NCBI RefSeq assembly: GCF_023499255.1
Contig: NZ_CP092183.1
Span: 2,177,501 to 2,241,500 of the forward strand
Source of the DNA: Couchioplanes caeruleus
Lineage (GTDB): Bacteria; Actinomycetota; Actinomycetes; Mycobacteriales; Micromonosporaceae
DNA length: 64,000 nt
Reading direction: 5' to 3'
The translations under genes were made by a program, and so were the position numbers. The first letter of the stretch is position 1. Each line of letters opens with the position of its first letter. Of this stretch, positions 44,895 through 55,530 are shown piece after piece. Under the pieces are notes generated by a model. That model searched no databases, was not told the origin of the DNA, and worked only from the letters and a program-made list of their open reading frames with translations.

Positions 44895-47800
44895 GTGGTT
44901 CTTTTGGCGATGACGCATGCCCGCTCCACGGCTGCAGGCGTGGCTTTCTCATTGCTGCTCGGCGGGGTTGCGACCACGCTGCCCGCGAGTGCTGTCGCCT
45001 CGCCCGCGCCGGCCGCAGCATCGAGCCGTCTTCCGGGCCCTGCTGCGGCACAGGACGAGGGCGCCGCCCTGCAAAAGGCCAGCAGCTCCGATGCGCGGGT
45101 TGAGGTGCTCTCGGAGCGTACGGAGTTCAGCCAGCTGTTCGCCGAGCCGGACGGCCGGCTCACGTACGAGTCCACCGTGCTGCCGCAGCGGGTACGCCGC
45201 GACGACGGCACATGGGCCGATCTCAACTTGTCGCTTCAGGCAACGGACGCCGGTGTACGCCCGCGAGCCGCGTTCGCCGACGTGACGTTCTCCGACGGTG
45301 GTTCCGAGCCGCTGGTCACCATGGTCGAGGGGGGCAAGACGTTCACCCTGACCTGGCACGGGAAAGATCTGCCTCCGCCCAGGCTGGACGCCGACACGGC
45401 CACTTATCCCGATGTGCTGCCCGGCGTGGACCTGGTGGTGCGGCCGACCGAGCTCGGGTTCTCCCATGTGCTGGCTGTCAAGTCCGCGGACGCGGCGAAG
45501 AGCTCCGAACTCCGCGAGATCACATTCGACGTCGGCGGTGACGCGGAGCTGTCGCGCTGGCCCGACGGTTCGCTCCGGGCGACAGCCGGCGGATCGTTGC
45601 TCGCTACGGCACCGCCACCGGCGATGTGGGATTCGCGAAACGCCGCCACCCCGGTGAAGGCATCGGGAGGGACGTCCGGGCGCGTGGCGGCCCAGGGCCT
45701 CGATGACGACCCTTCCACCGGGAGCGGACCGTCCGACGCGGCTCGCGTCGCCGCAGTGCGGACGGAGGTGACGGCTGCCGGCGATCTGGTGCTGCGGCCC
45801 GACGAGGCCATGCTCACCGGATCGGCTACCTTCCCGGTCTTCATCGATCCGTACTGGGACAAAGGCAAAACCCGCTGGGCCTACTCGACGAACAACAACA
45901 CCAACAACTCGGACGTCTCCCGGGCCCGTGTCGGCATGGACCCGGACGGGCGGATCTACCGCTCCTACTTCGAGTTCCCCCTCACCACGATCAAGGGCAA
46001 GCACGTCGAAGAGGCCAGCGTAAGGATGAAGCTGGATCACTCGTACTCGTGCGTCGACACCTGGACGCACATGTTCAGCGCGAGCCCGATCTCCTCGACG
46101 CCGCGTACGGCGTGGAAGAACAGCTCGTTGCTGAAGCACCTGGCGGCCACGGAGTCGCATGCCAACGAAGGCAGTGGATGCGCCGACTCGCCCCAGCCGG
46201 ACATGACGGTCAACTTCGAAGGTGGCGCGATCACCTCGCTGATCAACAGTGCAGCCGGCAAGGGGACTTCCAACGTCACGATGGCGTTCTCCGCGGGGAA
46301 CGAGACGCAGGACTACGAGAACTCTAAGGACCGGTGGAAGAAGTTCTTCCCCAACGACGCGAAGCTCATCGCCGACGTCGACGCCAAGCCGGGTAAGCCG
46401 TACTCGTTGCAGGTCAATAATGTGCAGTGCAAGTCGACCAGCATCGGTATCGGCATCAAGGACCCCTTCCTCTCGGCGATCATGCCGGACGGCGACGACA
46501 GCCAGCCGTTGAAGGCCACCTGGCAGCTGTACCACATCGTCGGCGACAAGTGGACCTCGATGACGCCACCGCCTGTCAGCAGCACACCGGCGAACGACCG
46601 GGAGAAGAGCGGCCGCATCGAGAAGGCGGAGGACAAGAACCTGTACGCGTTCCGGGTGATGGGCACCGACCCGAAGCCGTATGAGATCGACAGTCCATGG
46701 TCGGACTGGTGCTACTTCCGGATCGACACCGAGGAGCCCGACGTCTCGGCCGTCACGTTGACGAATCCGCCGGGGCCCGGGCAGCCCGGCACCTTCAAGA
46801 TCATGTCCACTGCGACCGACGTCACGACGTTCCGCTGGGGCTGGGAGTCGGCTGTCCACGAGGTGCCGGCGAAGACCGTCGCGAACGAACCGGGGAAGTC
46901 GGCGGTCATCACCGCCACCGCGCCCAAATACGGCGACAACCTCATGACGCTTCAAGCCGTCGATTCGACACTCAACGAAGGGGACGGCACCCACCCCTTC
47001 TTCGTCGAACGCCCGGCGCCGCCGGTGGCCCAGTGGCTGTTGGAGAGGTATCCCTACGACAAGGATGACAAGGCGCTGTCGGACCAGGCCGCGTCAGTGG
47101 GGGGTGACACCCCTCTGACCGCTGCGGGCACGTCGTGGGCCGACAAACAAAGGGTGGTCGGCGGCCGCAACGTCGCCTTCACGGGCTCCGGCGCGCTGAC
47201 CACGGGTGGGAAGGTTCTCGACACCACGAAGAGCTTCACCGTGGCGGCGTGGGTCCGTATCGATCAGACGACGGGCTTCCAGAACATCATCTCGCAGGAC
47301 GGCGCGCACATCGCCAACTTCCAGCTGCAATATCGCAGCGACGACCGCAACGGCGACGGTACCGCCGACAAATCATTCTGCTTCGGCATGCGTGTGACTG
47401 ATACGGACGCCACCGCCCCCATGGAGTTCACCTGTGCGCCGGACAGCGCCATCGCCAATCGGTGGACGCATGTGGCCGGTGCGTACGACGCCGGGGAAGA
47501 GACCATGCAGGTCTGGGTCAACGGTCAGCGAAAGGCCGTCAAGGATGCTCCGGCGGCCTGGTCGTCCACCGGTCCCATGCGCGTCGGCAACCGCAAGTAC
47601 ACCAGCGATGTATGGACGGACTGGCTGCAGGGCAGTGTCGCCGACGTCCAGGTCTTCGACCGGGTTCTGGTCGCTCAGGACTTCACCGGTGAGCCGGGCG
47701 ACCCGAACCGGAAGATCGCCGACGAACCCGGCATCATGACGCCGGTCGAGGCGGGGCGGTGGGACTTCGCCGATCTACAGCCGTGCCCGGACCCGTCCAT

Positions 47801-48548
47801 CGCGGAGATGTGCCAGGCCCCCGACCAGTCGTCGTGGCACCGGCGCCTCTCGTTCACCAAGGGGACGGGCATCGGCTTCGGCAGTGGCGGAGAGTTCCTC
47901 GCCCTCGACGATCAGGAGTTCGTCTGGGAGGGCGAGCCGAACCCGCAGGCACCGAAGACCCGCGAGTACGGCGTCACCCAGGCCAACGCCGCCCCGGAGG
48001 GCTCACCGGCACAGTGGCAGAACGGCACGCCCCTGCGCACCGACCAGTCCTTCACAGTGTCGGCCGCCGTGCACGTCGACTCGACGAGCACCACGATGAC
48101 CGCGCTCGCGCCCAAGGGGAACAAGCAGTCCGCGTTCTTCCTGGGTACCCGCAAATCGACGGTCGACTCGGTGACGGCTCAGCGCTTCGAGGTCATGGTG
48201 CCCTCCGCCGACGCCGATACCGGGGAGACGTACACGCACGTCATCGCCAAGGCGCCCCTCGACATCGACGACGAGGGTTCGTGGACCCGGCTGACCGTGG
48301 TCTACGACGCCGGGGCCGGGACGATGTCGCTCTACGTCAACGACAGGGATCCGGTCACCCAGCAGGTTCCGCGCCTGTGGAACGCGGCCGGGCCGCTGAT
48401 CGTCGGCGGCGGCTGGTGGGCCGCGGACAACACGACCGGCGCGTGGGTCGACCCCTGGAAGGGCGGCATCGACGACGTGGTGGTTTACCAGGGTGCCCTC
48501 ACCGGTGTCCAGGTGATGAAACTCGTCGCCGGTCTGGACGCCGGATGA
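44895..48548 (+). CDS. large secreted LamG/DNRLRE protein, partner of the Rhs toxin protein
   Basis: 1,217 aa. GTG at 44895 is preferred because GGGGGAG precedes it by 6 nt. Signal peptide (~10-40, ending AVASPAPA). A beta-rich N-terminal region (~60-310) of the kind found before Rhs genes in Actinobacteria is followed by a DNRLRE-like module (~320-500). The middle has Fn3-like sections and the C-terminus two LamG-type ConA domains (~750-930 and ~1050-1210), each with the TxFTVAAWVRID / TVSAAVHVD strand. Probably displays or anchors the following toxin. ATGA links it to a micro-ORF. Confidence 0.85.
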   Translation: MVLLAMTHARSTAAGVAFSLLLGGVATTLPASAVASPAPAAASSRLPGPAAAQDEGAALQKASSSDARVEVLSERTEFSQLFAEPDGRLTYESTVLPQRVRRDDGTWADLNLSLQATDAGVRPRAAFADVTFSDGGSEPLVTMVEGGKTFTLTWHGKDLPPPRLDADTATYPDVLPGVDLVVRPTELGFSHVLAVKSADAAKSSELREITFDVGGDAELSRWPDGSLRATAGGSLLATAPPPAMWDSRNAATPVKASGGTSGRVAAQGLDDDPSTGSGPSDAARVAAVRTEVTAAGDLVLRPDEAMLTGSATFPVFIDPYWDKGKTRWAYSTNNNTNNSDVSRARVGMDPDGRIYRSYFEFPLTTIKGKHVEEASVRMKLDHSYSCVDTWTHMFSASPISSTPRTAWKNSSLLKHLAATESHANEGSGCADSPQPDMTVNFEGGAITSLINSAAGKGTSNVTMAFSAGNETQDYENSKDRWKKFFPNDAKLIADVDAKPGKPYSLQVNNVQCKSTSIGIGIKDPFLSAIMPDGDDSQPLKATWQLYHIVGDKWTSMTPPPVSSTPANDREKSGRIEKAEDKNLYAFRVMGTDPKPYEIDSPWSDWCYFRIDTEEPDVSAVTLTNPPGPGQPGTFKIMSTATDVTTFRWGWESAVHEVPAKTVANEPGKSAVITATAPKYGDNLMTLQAVDSTLNEGDGTHPFFVERPAPPVAQWLLERYPYDKDDKALSDQAASVGGDTPLTAAGTSWADKQRVVGGRNVAFTGSGALTTGGKVLDTTKSFTVAAWVRIDQTTGFQNIISQDGAHIANFQLQYRSDDRNGDGTADKSFCFGMRVTDTDATAPMEFTCAPDSAIANRWTHVAGAYDAGEETMQVWVNGQRKAVKDAPAAWSSTGPMRVGNRKYTSDVWTDWLQGSVADVQVFDRVLVAQDFTGEPGDPNRKIADEPGIMTPVEAGRWDFADLQPCPDPSIAEMCQAPDQSSWHRRLSFTKGTGIGFGSGGEFLALDDQEFVWEGEPNPQAPKTREYGVTQANAAPEGSPAQWQNGTPLRTDQSFTVSAAVHVDSTSTTMTALAPKGNKQSAFFLGTRKSTVDSVTAQRFEVMVPSADADTGETYTHVIAKAPLDIDDEGSWTRLTVVYDAGAGTMSLYVNDRDPVTQQVPRLWNAAGPLIVGGGWWAADNTTGAWVDPWKGGIDDVVVYQGALTGVQVMKLVAGLDAG

Positions 48549-48613
48549 TCCCTCCAGTCGTGCCCCGCCTCGTCGGCTCGGTGTGTTCCACCTGTCAGGA
48601 GAACCTTTCATGA
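48545..48613 (+). CDS. 22-aa bridging micro-ORF (CxxC)
   Basis: A 23-codon frame exactly fills the gap between the LamG gene and the Rhs gene, with ATGA overlaps at both ends (48545-48548 and 48610-48613). The peptide contains a CSTC pair. It is not similar to the MTDCT micro-ORFs but shares their position and the presence of Cys. The Rhs gene's ribosome site (AGGAGA) lies inside it. It may act only as a coupling relay. Confidence 0.35.
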   Translation: MIPPVVPRLVGSVCSTCQENLS

Positions 48614-51600
48614 TCGGACGTTTGTCCCGGGCCGCGCGCACCAGGGCGGGAATCGCCGCGGGCCTGGCCGTTGCGCTGAGCCTCACCGGCTTCTCCAGTG
48701 TTCCCGCGCTCGCCGAGCCGGCCGAGCCGCCGCAACGGCTGAGCGCCCAGGTCGAGAAGCTCGACCAGGACGGCCGGGAAGTCGCCGGCGTCGGCTGGCA
48801 GCCTCGGGCCACGCCATTGGCGAAGGTCCCGGCGCCGGTGTGGCCGGCTGCCGGAAGCCGCGTCACCGTGACCACGGCGCCCACCAAGTCGGCAACGGCG
48901 GCTGCCGAGAAGCAGGCGGCTCCTGCGGTGACCGCTGAGGTCATCGGTCGTGACGCCGTGCCGCAGCGCTGGCGGTCCGGGGTGGTGGCACGGCTCACGG
49001 GCCGTGCCGCCGGCAATGCCTCGGTGTCGATGGACTACTCGGCCTATCGGCACGCCTTCGGCGGCAACTGGTCCTCCCGGCTGCGTCTGTGGCGGTTGCC
49101 CGATTGTGCTTTGACGGAACCCGACCGAGCGGGCTGCACGGCGGCCCCGCTGCCCTCGCGCAACGACCCGGCGCGGCAGACAGTGACAGCTGACGTCTCG
49201 CTGTCGGCCGGCCGATCCGGTACCGGCACATTGGTCGCTCTGGCGGCAGGACCCTCCGGCGATTCGGGGGACTTCGCCGCCACCTCGCTGTCGGCCTCGT
49301 CCAGCTGGTCCGTCGGCGGCTCGACCGGAGCATTCTCCTGGTCCTACCCGATGCGCACCCCGCCGGGCGTTTCCGGCACCGGCCCGGGTGTGACGCTCTC
49401 CTATTCCTCCGCCGCCGCGGACGGGCGCTCTTCCGCCACCAACAACCAGCCGTCCTGGGTCGGTGAAGGCTTCGAGTACGCGCCCGGCTTCATCGAGCGC
49501 CGGTACGTGCCCTGCAGCGAGGACGACTCCGGCACGCAGAATGCGCCCGAGTACACCGGGGACCTCTGCTGGCGGTCCAACAACGCGGTCCTCTCGCTGG
49601 CGGGCAACAGCACGGAGCTGATCTACGAGGCCGACAAGGGCTGGCACGCCCGGTCGGAGGACGGATCCAAGATCAGCCGCTTGACCGGTGGCACCAACGA
49701 CGACGACAACGGCGAACACTGGCGGGTCACCGCGACGGACGGCACGCAGTACTACTTCGGGCTCAACAAGCTGCCCGGTCAGGACAAGAACACGAACTCG
49801 GCGTGGACGGTGCCCGTCTACGGCAACCACGCCGACGAGCCGGGACACGCGACGAAGTTCGCGGACTCGCGTACCACCCAGGCCTGGCGCTGGAACCTCG
49901 ACTACGTCGTCGACACCCATGGCAACACCACGTCCTACTGGTACGACGTGGAGAAGAACCAGTACGCGGCCGAGATCACCGAGAGCAAGAACGTCCCCTA
50001 CGTACGGGGCGGCACGCTGGCCCGCATCGACTACGGCACGTGGGACCGCGGATCCTCCGATCGCTCGGTGAAGGCCCTCGCGCAGGTGGTGTTCGAGCCG
50101 GGCGACCGCTGCAACTCCGGCTGCAGTGAGCACGACGGTGTGCACTGGCCCGACACCCCGTGGGACCAGGAGTGCAAGTCGACGGCCACGTCGTGCGACA
50201 ACTTCTCGCCGACCTTCTGGTCGACCAAGCGTCTGGCCCGCGTCCTCACCCGCATCTGGGACACCACCAAGGCCACGCCGGGCTGGCGGGACGTGGACTC
50301 CTACACCTTGACGCACAGTTTCCCGTCACCCGGTGACGGCGACGCCGGCGGCCTGTGGCTGGACTCGATCGTGCACACCGGTCACGTCGGCGGCACCGCC
50401 ACCCTGCCGGCCATCACGTTCAAGCCGGTCGCCCTGCAGAACCGGGTCAGGACCAAGACCAACACCACGAACAACTGGCAGCGCCTGGCCAACATCTACA
50501 CCGAGACCGGCGCCCGTGTTCAGGTGGTGTACTCCGACAAGGAATGCTCGGCGGACAGTCTGCCGTCCTCGCCGGCCACCAACACGAAGCTGTGCTACCC
50601 GGTCATCGGCCCGGACCCGTACGACATCGACGGCCCGGACATCACGGAGTGGTGGCACAAGTACGTCGTCAAGCAGGTCTCCGAGAGCGACACCAAGCTC
50701 GAGAACGGCTATCAGTCCCCGGGCAAGACGACCTACTACGCGTACGAGGGCAGTCCGGCCTGGCACTATGCCGATGACGACGGCCTGAGCAAGCCGAAGC
50801 GCAAGACGTGGGACCAGTTCCGCGGCTACGCCACCGTGACGACGCAGGTCGGTGACACCAACAGGACGCTCACCAAGACGACCTACCTGCGCGGCATGCA
50901 CGGCGACCGGGCCGCCGCGTCCGGTGGCACGCGAACCGTCACGGTGGCGGCGTCGCTCGGTTCGGAGACGGTCTACGACGAGGACCAGTTCGCCGGCATG
51001 GTTCGTGAGCAGGTCGTCTACAACGGCGTGGAGACCAAGCCGGTCAGCAAGACGGTCAACGTCCCGTGGCGCTCCGGGCCCACCGCGTCCCGCACCATCA
51101 ACGGGGACACGGTCACCGCGCGCTACACCGGCACCAAGACCACGTACAAAGGCACCGCGCTCGGCGTCGACGGGGCGCGCGGCTGGCGGGTCACCAGCTC
51201 CAAGACCACGTTCGACGAGGACTACGGCGTCGCGGCCGCCATCCAGGACAACGGCGACGTCGACAAGGCGGGCGACGAACGCTGCACCACGACCACCTAC
51301 AACCGCAACACCACCAAGAACATCGTCACGCTTCCCGAGCGGGTGACCGTCACCGCGTTGCCCTGCGGTACGGACCCGAGCACCGCCGACGACATCATCT
51401 CGGACACCCAGACCCTCTACGACGGCGCGACGAGCGTCAGCACCGACCCGGTGCGCGGTGATCTGACCGGTACGCAGGTTCTGAAGGACTGGAGCAAGAC
51501 CTCCGGCACCTCCTGGCTGACGACTGCCACGGCGGTCTTCGACGCGTTCGGCCGGCCGACCAACGCAGGCGATCCGGTGCGCAAGACCACCACGATCTCG

Positions 51601-54600
51601 GCGTACATTCCGGCGGATGCGCTGGTCACCACGCGTACTGACACGCTGAAGCGCCGCGACACCACGCTGTCCGACTGGGTGACCACCACCGAGATGCACC
51701 CGGCGTGGGGGTCGCCGACGAAGATCACGGACCCCAACGGGCGCGTCAACGAGGCCACGTACGACCCGCTCGGCCGTACGTCGCAGGTGTGGGACCAGGG
51801 GTGGCCGCGCTCGCAGCACGCCGATCAGCCCACGAAGCGGCTGACGTATAGCTTCGACACGGAGCGCAAGAACTACCCGTACATCAAGACCGAAGAGCTC
51901 AACACGGTCGGCGGCACCGACGTCAGCTTCACCATCTACGACGGTCTGCTGCGCGTCCGGCAGAACCAGACGGAGGCGGTCGGTGGCGGCCGCGTCGTCA
52001 CGGACACCCTGTTCGACGACCATGGGCGTCTCGAACTGACCTACGGCGCGCACAGCGAACCCGGCGACCCGTCCGGCACCCTGTGGGCCGAACCGCAATG
52101 GTCCGTGCCGCAGCAGACGCTCACCCTCTACGACCGGGCCGACCGGCCGTACGCGTCGATCTTCCAGGCGGGCGACGGCAAGACCAGCATCGTCGAGAAG
52201 TGGCGCAGCACCACGACGTACGAGGGCGACCGCACGACGGCGGTCCCGCCCAAGGGCGGCACCGCCACCACCACGCTGATCAACCCGCTCGGCAAGCCGG
52301 TCGAGCTTCGCGAATACTCCACTCCGGCCGGGACCTCCGGTTCGTACGTGGCGACCAAGTACGGCTACAACGGCAAGGACCAGCTCGCCAGCGTGACCGA
52401 TGCCGGTGGCGACGAATGGACCTACACGTACGACATCCGCGGTCGCCAACGCCTGGCCGTCGACCCGGACAAGGGCAAGACCATCTCCGAGTACGACGAC
52501 GCCGGCGACCTCATCAAGACCACTGACGCGCGTAATGAGGTTCTCGCCTATTCGTACGACGACCTGGGTCGCCGCACCGGCGTGTACGACGATGAGGTCT
52601 CCACGACGAAGCTGCGTGCGGAGTGGAAGTACGACAAGCTCTGGACCGGTCAGCCCATGCGCAACCAGCTGACCGAGGCCATCCGGTACGACAACGGCAA
52701 CGCCTACAAGTGGCAGGCCAGCAACTTCGACCTGCGGTACCAGATCGCCAGCGAGCGATGGGTGATCCCCGCGTCCGAAACCGGTCTGGACGGCACGTAC
52801 AGCTACAGCCACGGCTACTCGCAGTACACCGGTGCTCCGACGTCGCTGACGTATCCGGCCAAGGGGGATCTGGCCACCGAGACGGTCACCACCACCTTCG
52901 ACGCGACCTCGGCGATGCCCAACGGGCTCAAGACCAACTTGCCGAACGTCGGCTCCTATGTCGTCGGCCAGATGTACACCGGCTATGGCGAGCCCACCAT
53001 CACGACGCTCAAGACCAACGGCGGCACGTACGCCGAGCAGAGCATCTCGTACGAACTCGACACCCGCCGCGTCCACGAGGTGAAGGTCAAACCGGAGACG
53101 TCGACCGGCACCATCGCCGATCGGTTCTACAGCTACGACGCCATGGGCAACCCGCTGTCGATCACGGATGCGCCGCAGGTCGGACAGGCTGACACGCAAT
53201 GCTTCGGCTACGACAGCCTCCAGCGTCTCGACTCCGCGTGGACGCCGAAACCGGGTACGGCATGTGACACAGGCCCGGATCCGAAGAACCTCGGTGGAGC
53301 GGCGCCCTACTTGCTCAAGTGGGTGATCGACAGCCTCGGTAACCGCACCGAGGAAACGCATCTGAGCGCCGCCGGGGAGACGACCAAGCGGACCTACGCC
53401 GTGCCCAAGCCTGGGAAGGGCGTGGTCCGTCCCCACGCGGTCAGCTCGATGACGACGAGGCTCCCCGGTCAGACCACCGGCACCACCTCGTCGTACGAAT
53501 ACGACGACGCCGGCAACATGAAGCTGCGTCCCGGCGCCACGGCGGTTCAGGCCCTGACGTGGGACGCCGAAGGCAAACCCGTACAGGTCCTGGAGGGCAC
53601 CAAGCGCTTCACCAACCTGTACAACGCCGACGGTGACCGGCTCATCCGCCGCGACCCCAACGGTACGACTCTCTACCTGCCGGGCATGGAAATCCGCCGC
53701 GACGTCTCGGGCAGCAGCCCGACCGTGACTGGTACGCGTTACTACACCTTCAACGGCCAGACCGTCGCCTCCCGTACCAACCAGAACGACGGCCTGACGT
53801 GGCTCTTCTCGGACCACCAGGGCACCCAGCAGGTCGCGGTCACCGCGGCCGCCCAGACGGCCACCATCCGCCGGCAACTTCCCTACGGAGGCCCGCGCGG
53901 TGGCGACCCGGCATGGCCAAACCTCAAGGGGTTCGTCGGCGGCGACAAGGACCCCACCGGGCTGACCCATATCGGAGCCCGCGAGTACGACCCCGTGTTG
54001 GGCCGGTTCATCTCCGTCGACCCGGTGCAGGACCTGACCCAGCCGCAGCAGTGGAACGCGTACTCCTACGCGGGGAACAACCCCATCGGCCGTAGCGACC
54101 CGACGGGCATGTTCTTCATCGACCCGATCAGCCTCATCGGCGTTATCGGCGCCATCGGGCAGATTATCGAGAGCGGCGGCGGCGACTCCGGCGGCAGCGG
54201 CAACGGGGGCAACGGTGGTAACGGCGGTAATGGCAGCGGCACCGGAAACGGCGGCAACAGCCTTCGCTCCATCATCGGCAACGGCCTGAAAGGGCAGCTT
54301 GACGCCGGCTACGAAGCGACGGTCGGTCTCGTCACCGGCGTCTACTCGATGTTCGAGAGCACCTATCACCAGGCCAGTTCTGACGGCGCCGCCATAGCCA
54401 ACGGCGACATGACCGTATGGGATGCGCTCTGGGGCCAGGCGAAACGCACCTGGAACGGGCCCGGTATGGGCGGCGGCAACTACGCCATGCTGAAGGGTCT
54501 GTTCTCCGAGGGGAAAAAGATCTTCACCGCAGACACCTGGGGCGAGCGGGCATACGCGGGTTCGCACCTCGTGTCGACCATCGCCCTCATGTTCGTCGGG

Positions 54601-55530
54601 CCCAAGGGCATGAAGGGCAAGCCGAAAGCTCCGGCAGCGGCCGCTCTGGAAGGTGTTGAAGGGAGCGCGCCGGCACGCGGTGCGGCGAAGCCCCAGGGGT
54701 GCCTGAACAGCTTCGCCCCGGCCACGCTTGTGCTGATGGGGGACGGCTCCACCAAGCCGATCGGCGACATCGAGGTCGGCGATCAAGTAGTGGCAACCGA
54801 TCCAGAAGCGGAACGAACCGAGAGCCGTCCGGTGATCGCCACTGTTGTCAACGACGACCGCAACTTGACCGACGTGACAGTCCGGGTCGACGAGGACGCC
54901 AGCGTCACCCTCCAGACCACGCCGGAGCATCCGTTCTGGGATGACGGAAGCAAGGTTTGGAGTGACGCTCGTGACCTGAAGCCGGGAGCCCGTCTTCGTG
55001 CGCTGGACGGGACCGACGCCCGAGTGGTCATGGCGCACTCGTATCCCGGCCAGCGCTGGATGTACAACCTCACCGTCGCGGATCTCGACACATTCTACGT
55101 GCTCGCCGGCGCAACCCCAGTGCTCGTCCACAACACCAACTGTCCGGTGTATCGTGCGCAGACTTCTCATCCTGGCAGTCAGCGCATAGCGATCGGCGCG
55201 GACGGTAATGTGTCGCTGAGTGGAGAGGGGCGTTTGTACCTGAACATGAGCGGCGACGCTTCCCATTCGCTGCAGTTCCGTGGCTCCGACGGCCAGGTTG
55301 TAGGCTTCGATGTGGACAGCGCGTTCGTGGACCAGGTGCGCGCGTCGGCCCTTCCGCAGAGAGCGCCGCGCGGATTCACAGGGAGTAGGCGAGAATGGAA
55401 CCAGCTTCGCAGCACGCGACCAGAAATCGCCGACCCGAAGGTTTCGCCGGGACTCTATGGGATTCCGTCGAACATGTTCGATGACCTCAGAGGTGCAATC
55501 GTTCCAGGGTCTGGACGGGTGGTTGGATGA
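48610..55530 (+). CDS. Rhs/YD-repeat polymorphic toxin with Hint autoprocessing domain and C-terminal toxin tip
   Basis: 2,306 aa, ATG with AGGAGA upstream. Signal peptide (1-36), a ~330-residue N-terminal beta region, SpvB/TcdB-like and YD repeats (to ~1780), the Rhs core with GAREYDPVLGRFISVDPVQD (~1790-1815) and a Gly/Asn-rich linker (~1855-1885). A Hint domain runs from Cys2031 (CLNSFAPATLVLMGDGS) to the terminal VHN (His2174-Asn2175). Self-cleavage there would free a 131-residue tip of unknown family, beginning near CPVYRAQTSHPG and containing LQFRGSDGQVVGFDV. The stop overlaps the immunity candidate by ATGA. Confidence 0.93.
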   Translation: MIGRLSRAARTRAGIAAGLAVALSLTGFSSVPALAEPAEPPQRLSAQVEKLDQDGREVAGVGWQPRATPLAKVPAPVWPAAGSRVTVTTAPTKSATAAAEKQAAPAVTAEVIGRDAVPQRWRSGVVARLTGRAAGNASVSMDYSAYRHAFGGNWSSRLRLWRLPDCALTEPDRAGCTAAPLPSRNDPARQTVTADVSLSAGRSGTGTLVALAAGPSGDSGDFAATSLSASSSWSVGGSTGAFSWSYPMRTPPGVSGTGPGVTLSYSSAAADGRSSATNNQPSWVGEGFEYAPGFIERRYVPCSEDDSGTQNAPEYTGDLCWRSNNAVLSLAGNSTELIYEADKGWHARSEDGSKISRLTGGTNDDDNGEHWRVTATDGTQYYFGLNKLPGQDKNTNSAWTVPVYGNHADEPGHATKFADSRTTQAWRWNLDYVVDTHGNTTSYWYDVEKNQYAAEITESKNVPYVRGGTLARIDYGTWDRGSSDRSVKALAQVVFEPGDRCNSGCSEHDGVHWPDTPWDQECKSTATSCDNFSPTFWSTKRLARVLTRIWDTTKATPGWRDVDSYTLTHSFPSPGDGDAGGLWLDSIVHTGHVGGTATLPAITFKPVALQNRVRTKTNTTNNWQRLANIYTETGARVQVVYSDKECSADSLPSSPATNTKLCYPVIGPDPYDIDGPDITEWWHKYVVKQVSESDTKLENGYQSPGKTTYYAYEGSPAWHYADDDGLSKPKRKTWDQFRGYATVTTQVGDTNRTLTKTTYLRGMHGDRAAASGGTRTVTVAASLGSETVYDEDQFAGMVREQVVYNGVETKPVSKTVNVPWRSGPTASRTINGDTVTARYTGTKTTYKGTALGVDGARGWRVTSSKTTFDEDYGVAAAIQDNGDVDKAGDERCTTTTYNRNTTKNIVTLPERVTVTALPCGTDPSTADDIISDTQTLYDGATSVSTDPVRGDLTGTQVLKDWSKTSGTSWLTTATAVFDAFGRPTNAGDPVRKTTTISAYIPADALVTTRTDTLKRRDTTLSDWVTTTEMHPAWGSPTKITDPNGRVNEATYDPLGRTSQVWDQGWPRSQHADQPTKRLTYSFDTERKNYPYIKTEELNTVGGTDVSFTIYDGLLRVRQNQTEAVGGGRVVTDTLFDDHGRLELTYGAHSEPGDPSGTLWAEPQWSVPQQTLTLYDRADRPYASIFQAGDGKTSIVEKWRSTTTYEGDRTTAVPPKGGTATTTLINPLGKPVELREYSTPAGTSGSYVATKYGYNGKDQLASVTDAGGDEWTYTYDIRGRQRLAVDPDKGKTISEYDDAGDLIKTTDARNEVLAYSYDDLGRRTGVYDDEVSTTKLRAEWKYDKLWTGQPMRNQLTEAIRYDNGNAYKWQASNFDLRYQIASERWVIPASETGLDGTYSYSHGYSQYTGAPTSLTYPAKGDLATETVTTTFDATSAMPNGLKTNLPNVGSYVVGQMYTGYGEPTITTLKTNGGTYAEQSISYELDTRRVHEVKVKPETSTGTIADRFYSYDAMGNPLSITDAPQVGQADTQCFGYDSLQRLDSAWTPKPGTACDTGPDPKNLGGAAPYLLKWVIDSLGNRTEETHLSAAGETTKRTYAVPKPGKGVVRPHAVSSMTTRLPGQTTGTTSSYEYDDAGNMKLRPGATAVQALTWDAEGKPVQVLEGTKRFTNLYNADGDRLIRRDPNGTTLYLPGMEIRRDVSGSSPTVTGTRYYTFNGQTVASRTNQNDGLTWLFSDHQGTQQVAVTAAAQTATIRRQLPYGGPRGGDPAWPNLKGFVGGDKDPTGLTHIGAREYDPVLGRFISVDPVQDLTQPQQWNAYSYAGNNPIGRSDPTGMFFIDPISLIGVIGAIGQIIESGGGDSGGSGNGGNGGNGGNGSGTGNGGNSLRSIIGNGLKGQLDAGYEATVGLVTGVYSMFESTYHQASSDGAAIANGDMTVWDALWGQAKRTWNGPGMGGGNYAMLKGLFSEGKKIFTADTWGERAYAGSHLVSTIALMFVGPKGMKGKPKAPAAAALEGVEGSAPARGAAKPQGCLNSFAPATLVLMGDGSTKPIGDIEVGDQVVATDPEAERTESRPVIATVVNDDRNLTDVTVRVDEDASVTLQTTPEHPFWDDGSKVWSDARDLKPGARLRALDGTDARVVMAHSYPGQRWMYNLTVADLDTFYVLAGATPVLVHNTNCPVYRAQTSHPGSQRIAIGADGNVSLSGEGRLYLNMSGDASHSLQFRGSDGQVVGFDVDSAFVDQVRASALPQRAPRGFTGSRREWNQLRSTRPEIADPKVSPGLYGIPSNMFDDLRGAIVPGSGRVVG

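Noticed and set aside
50326..55266. 1,646-codon open frame antisense to the Rhs gene
   Set aside because: Same mirror effect; no recognisable motifs, and the sense strand encodes YD repeats.
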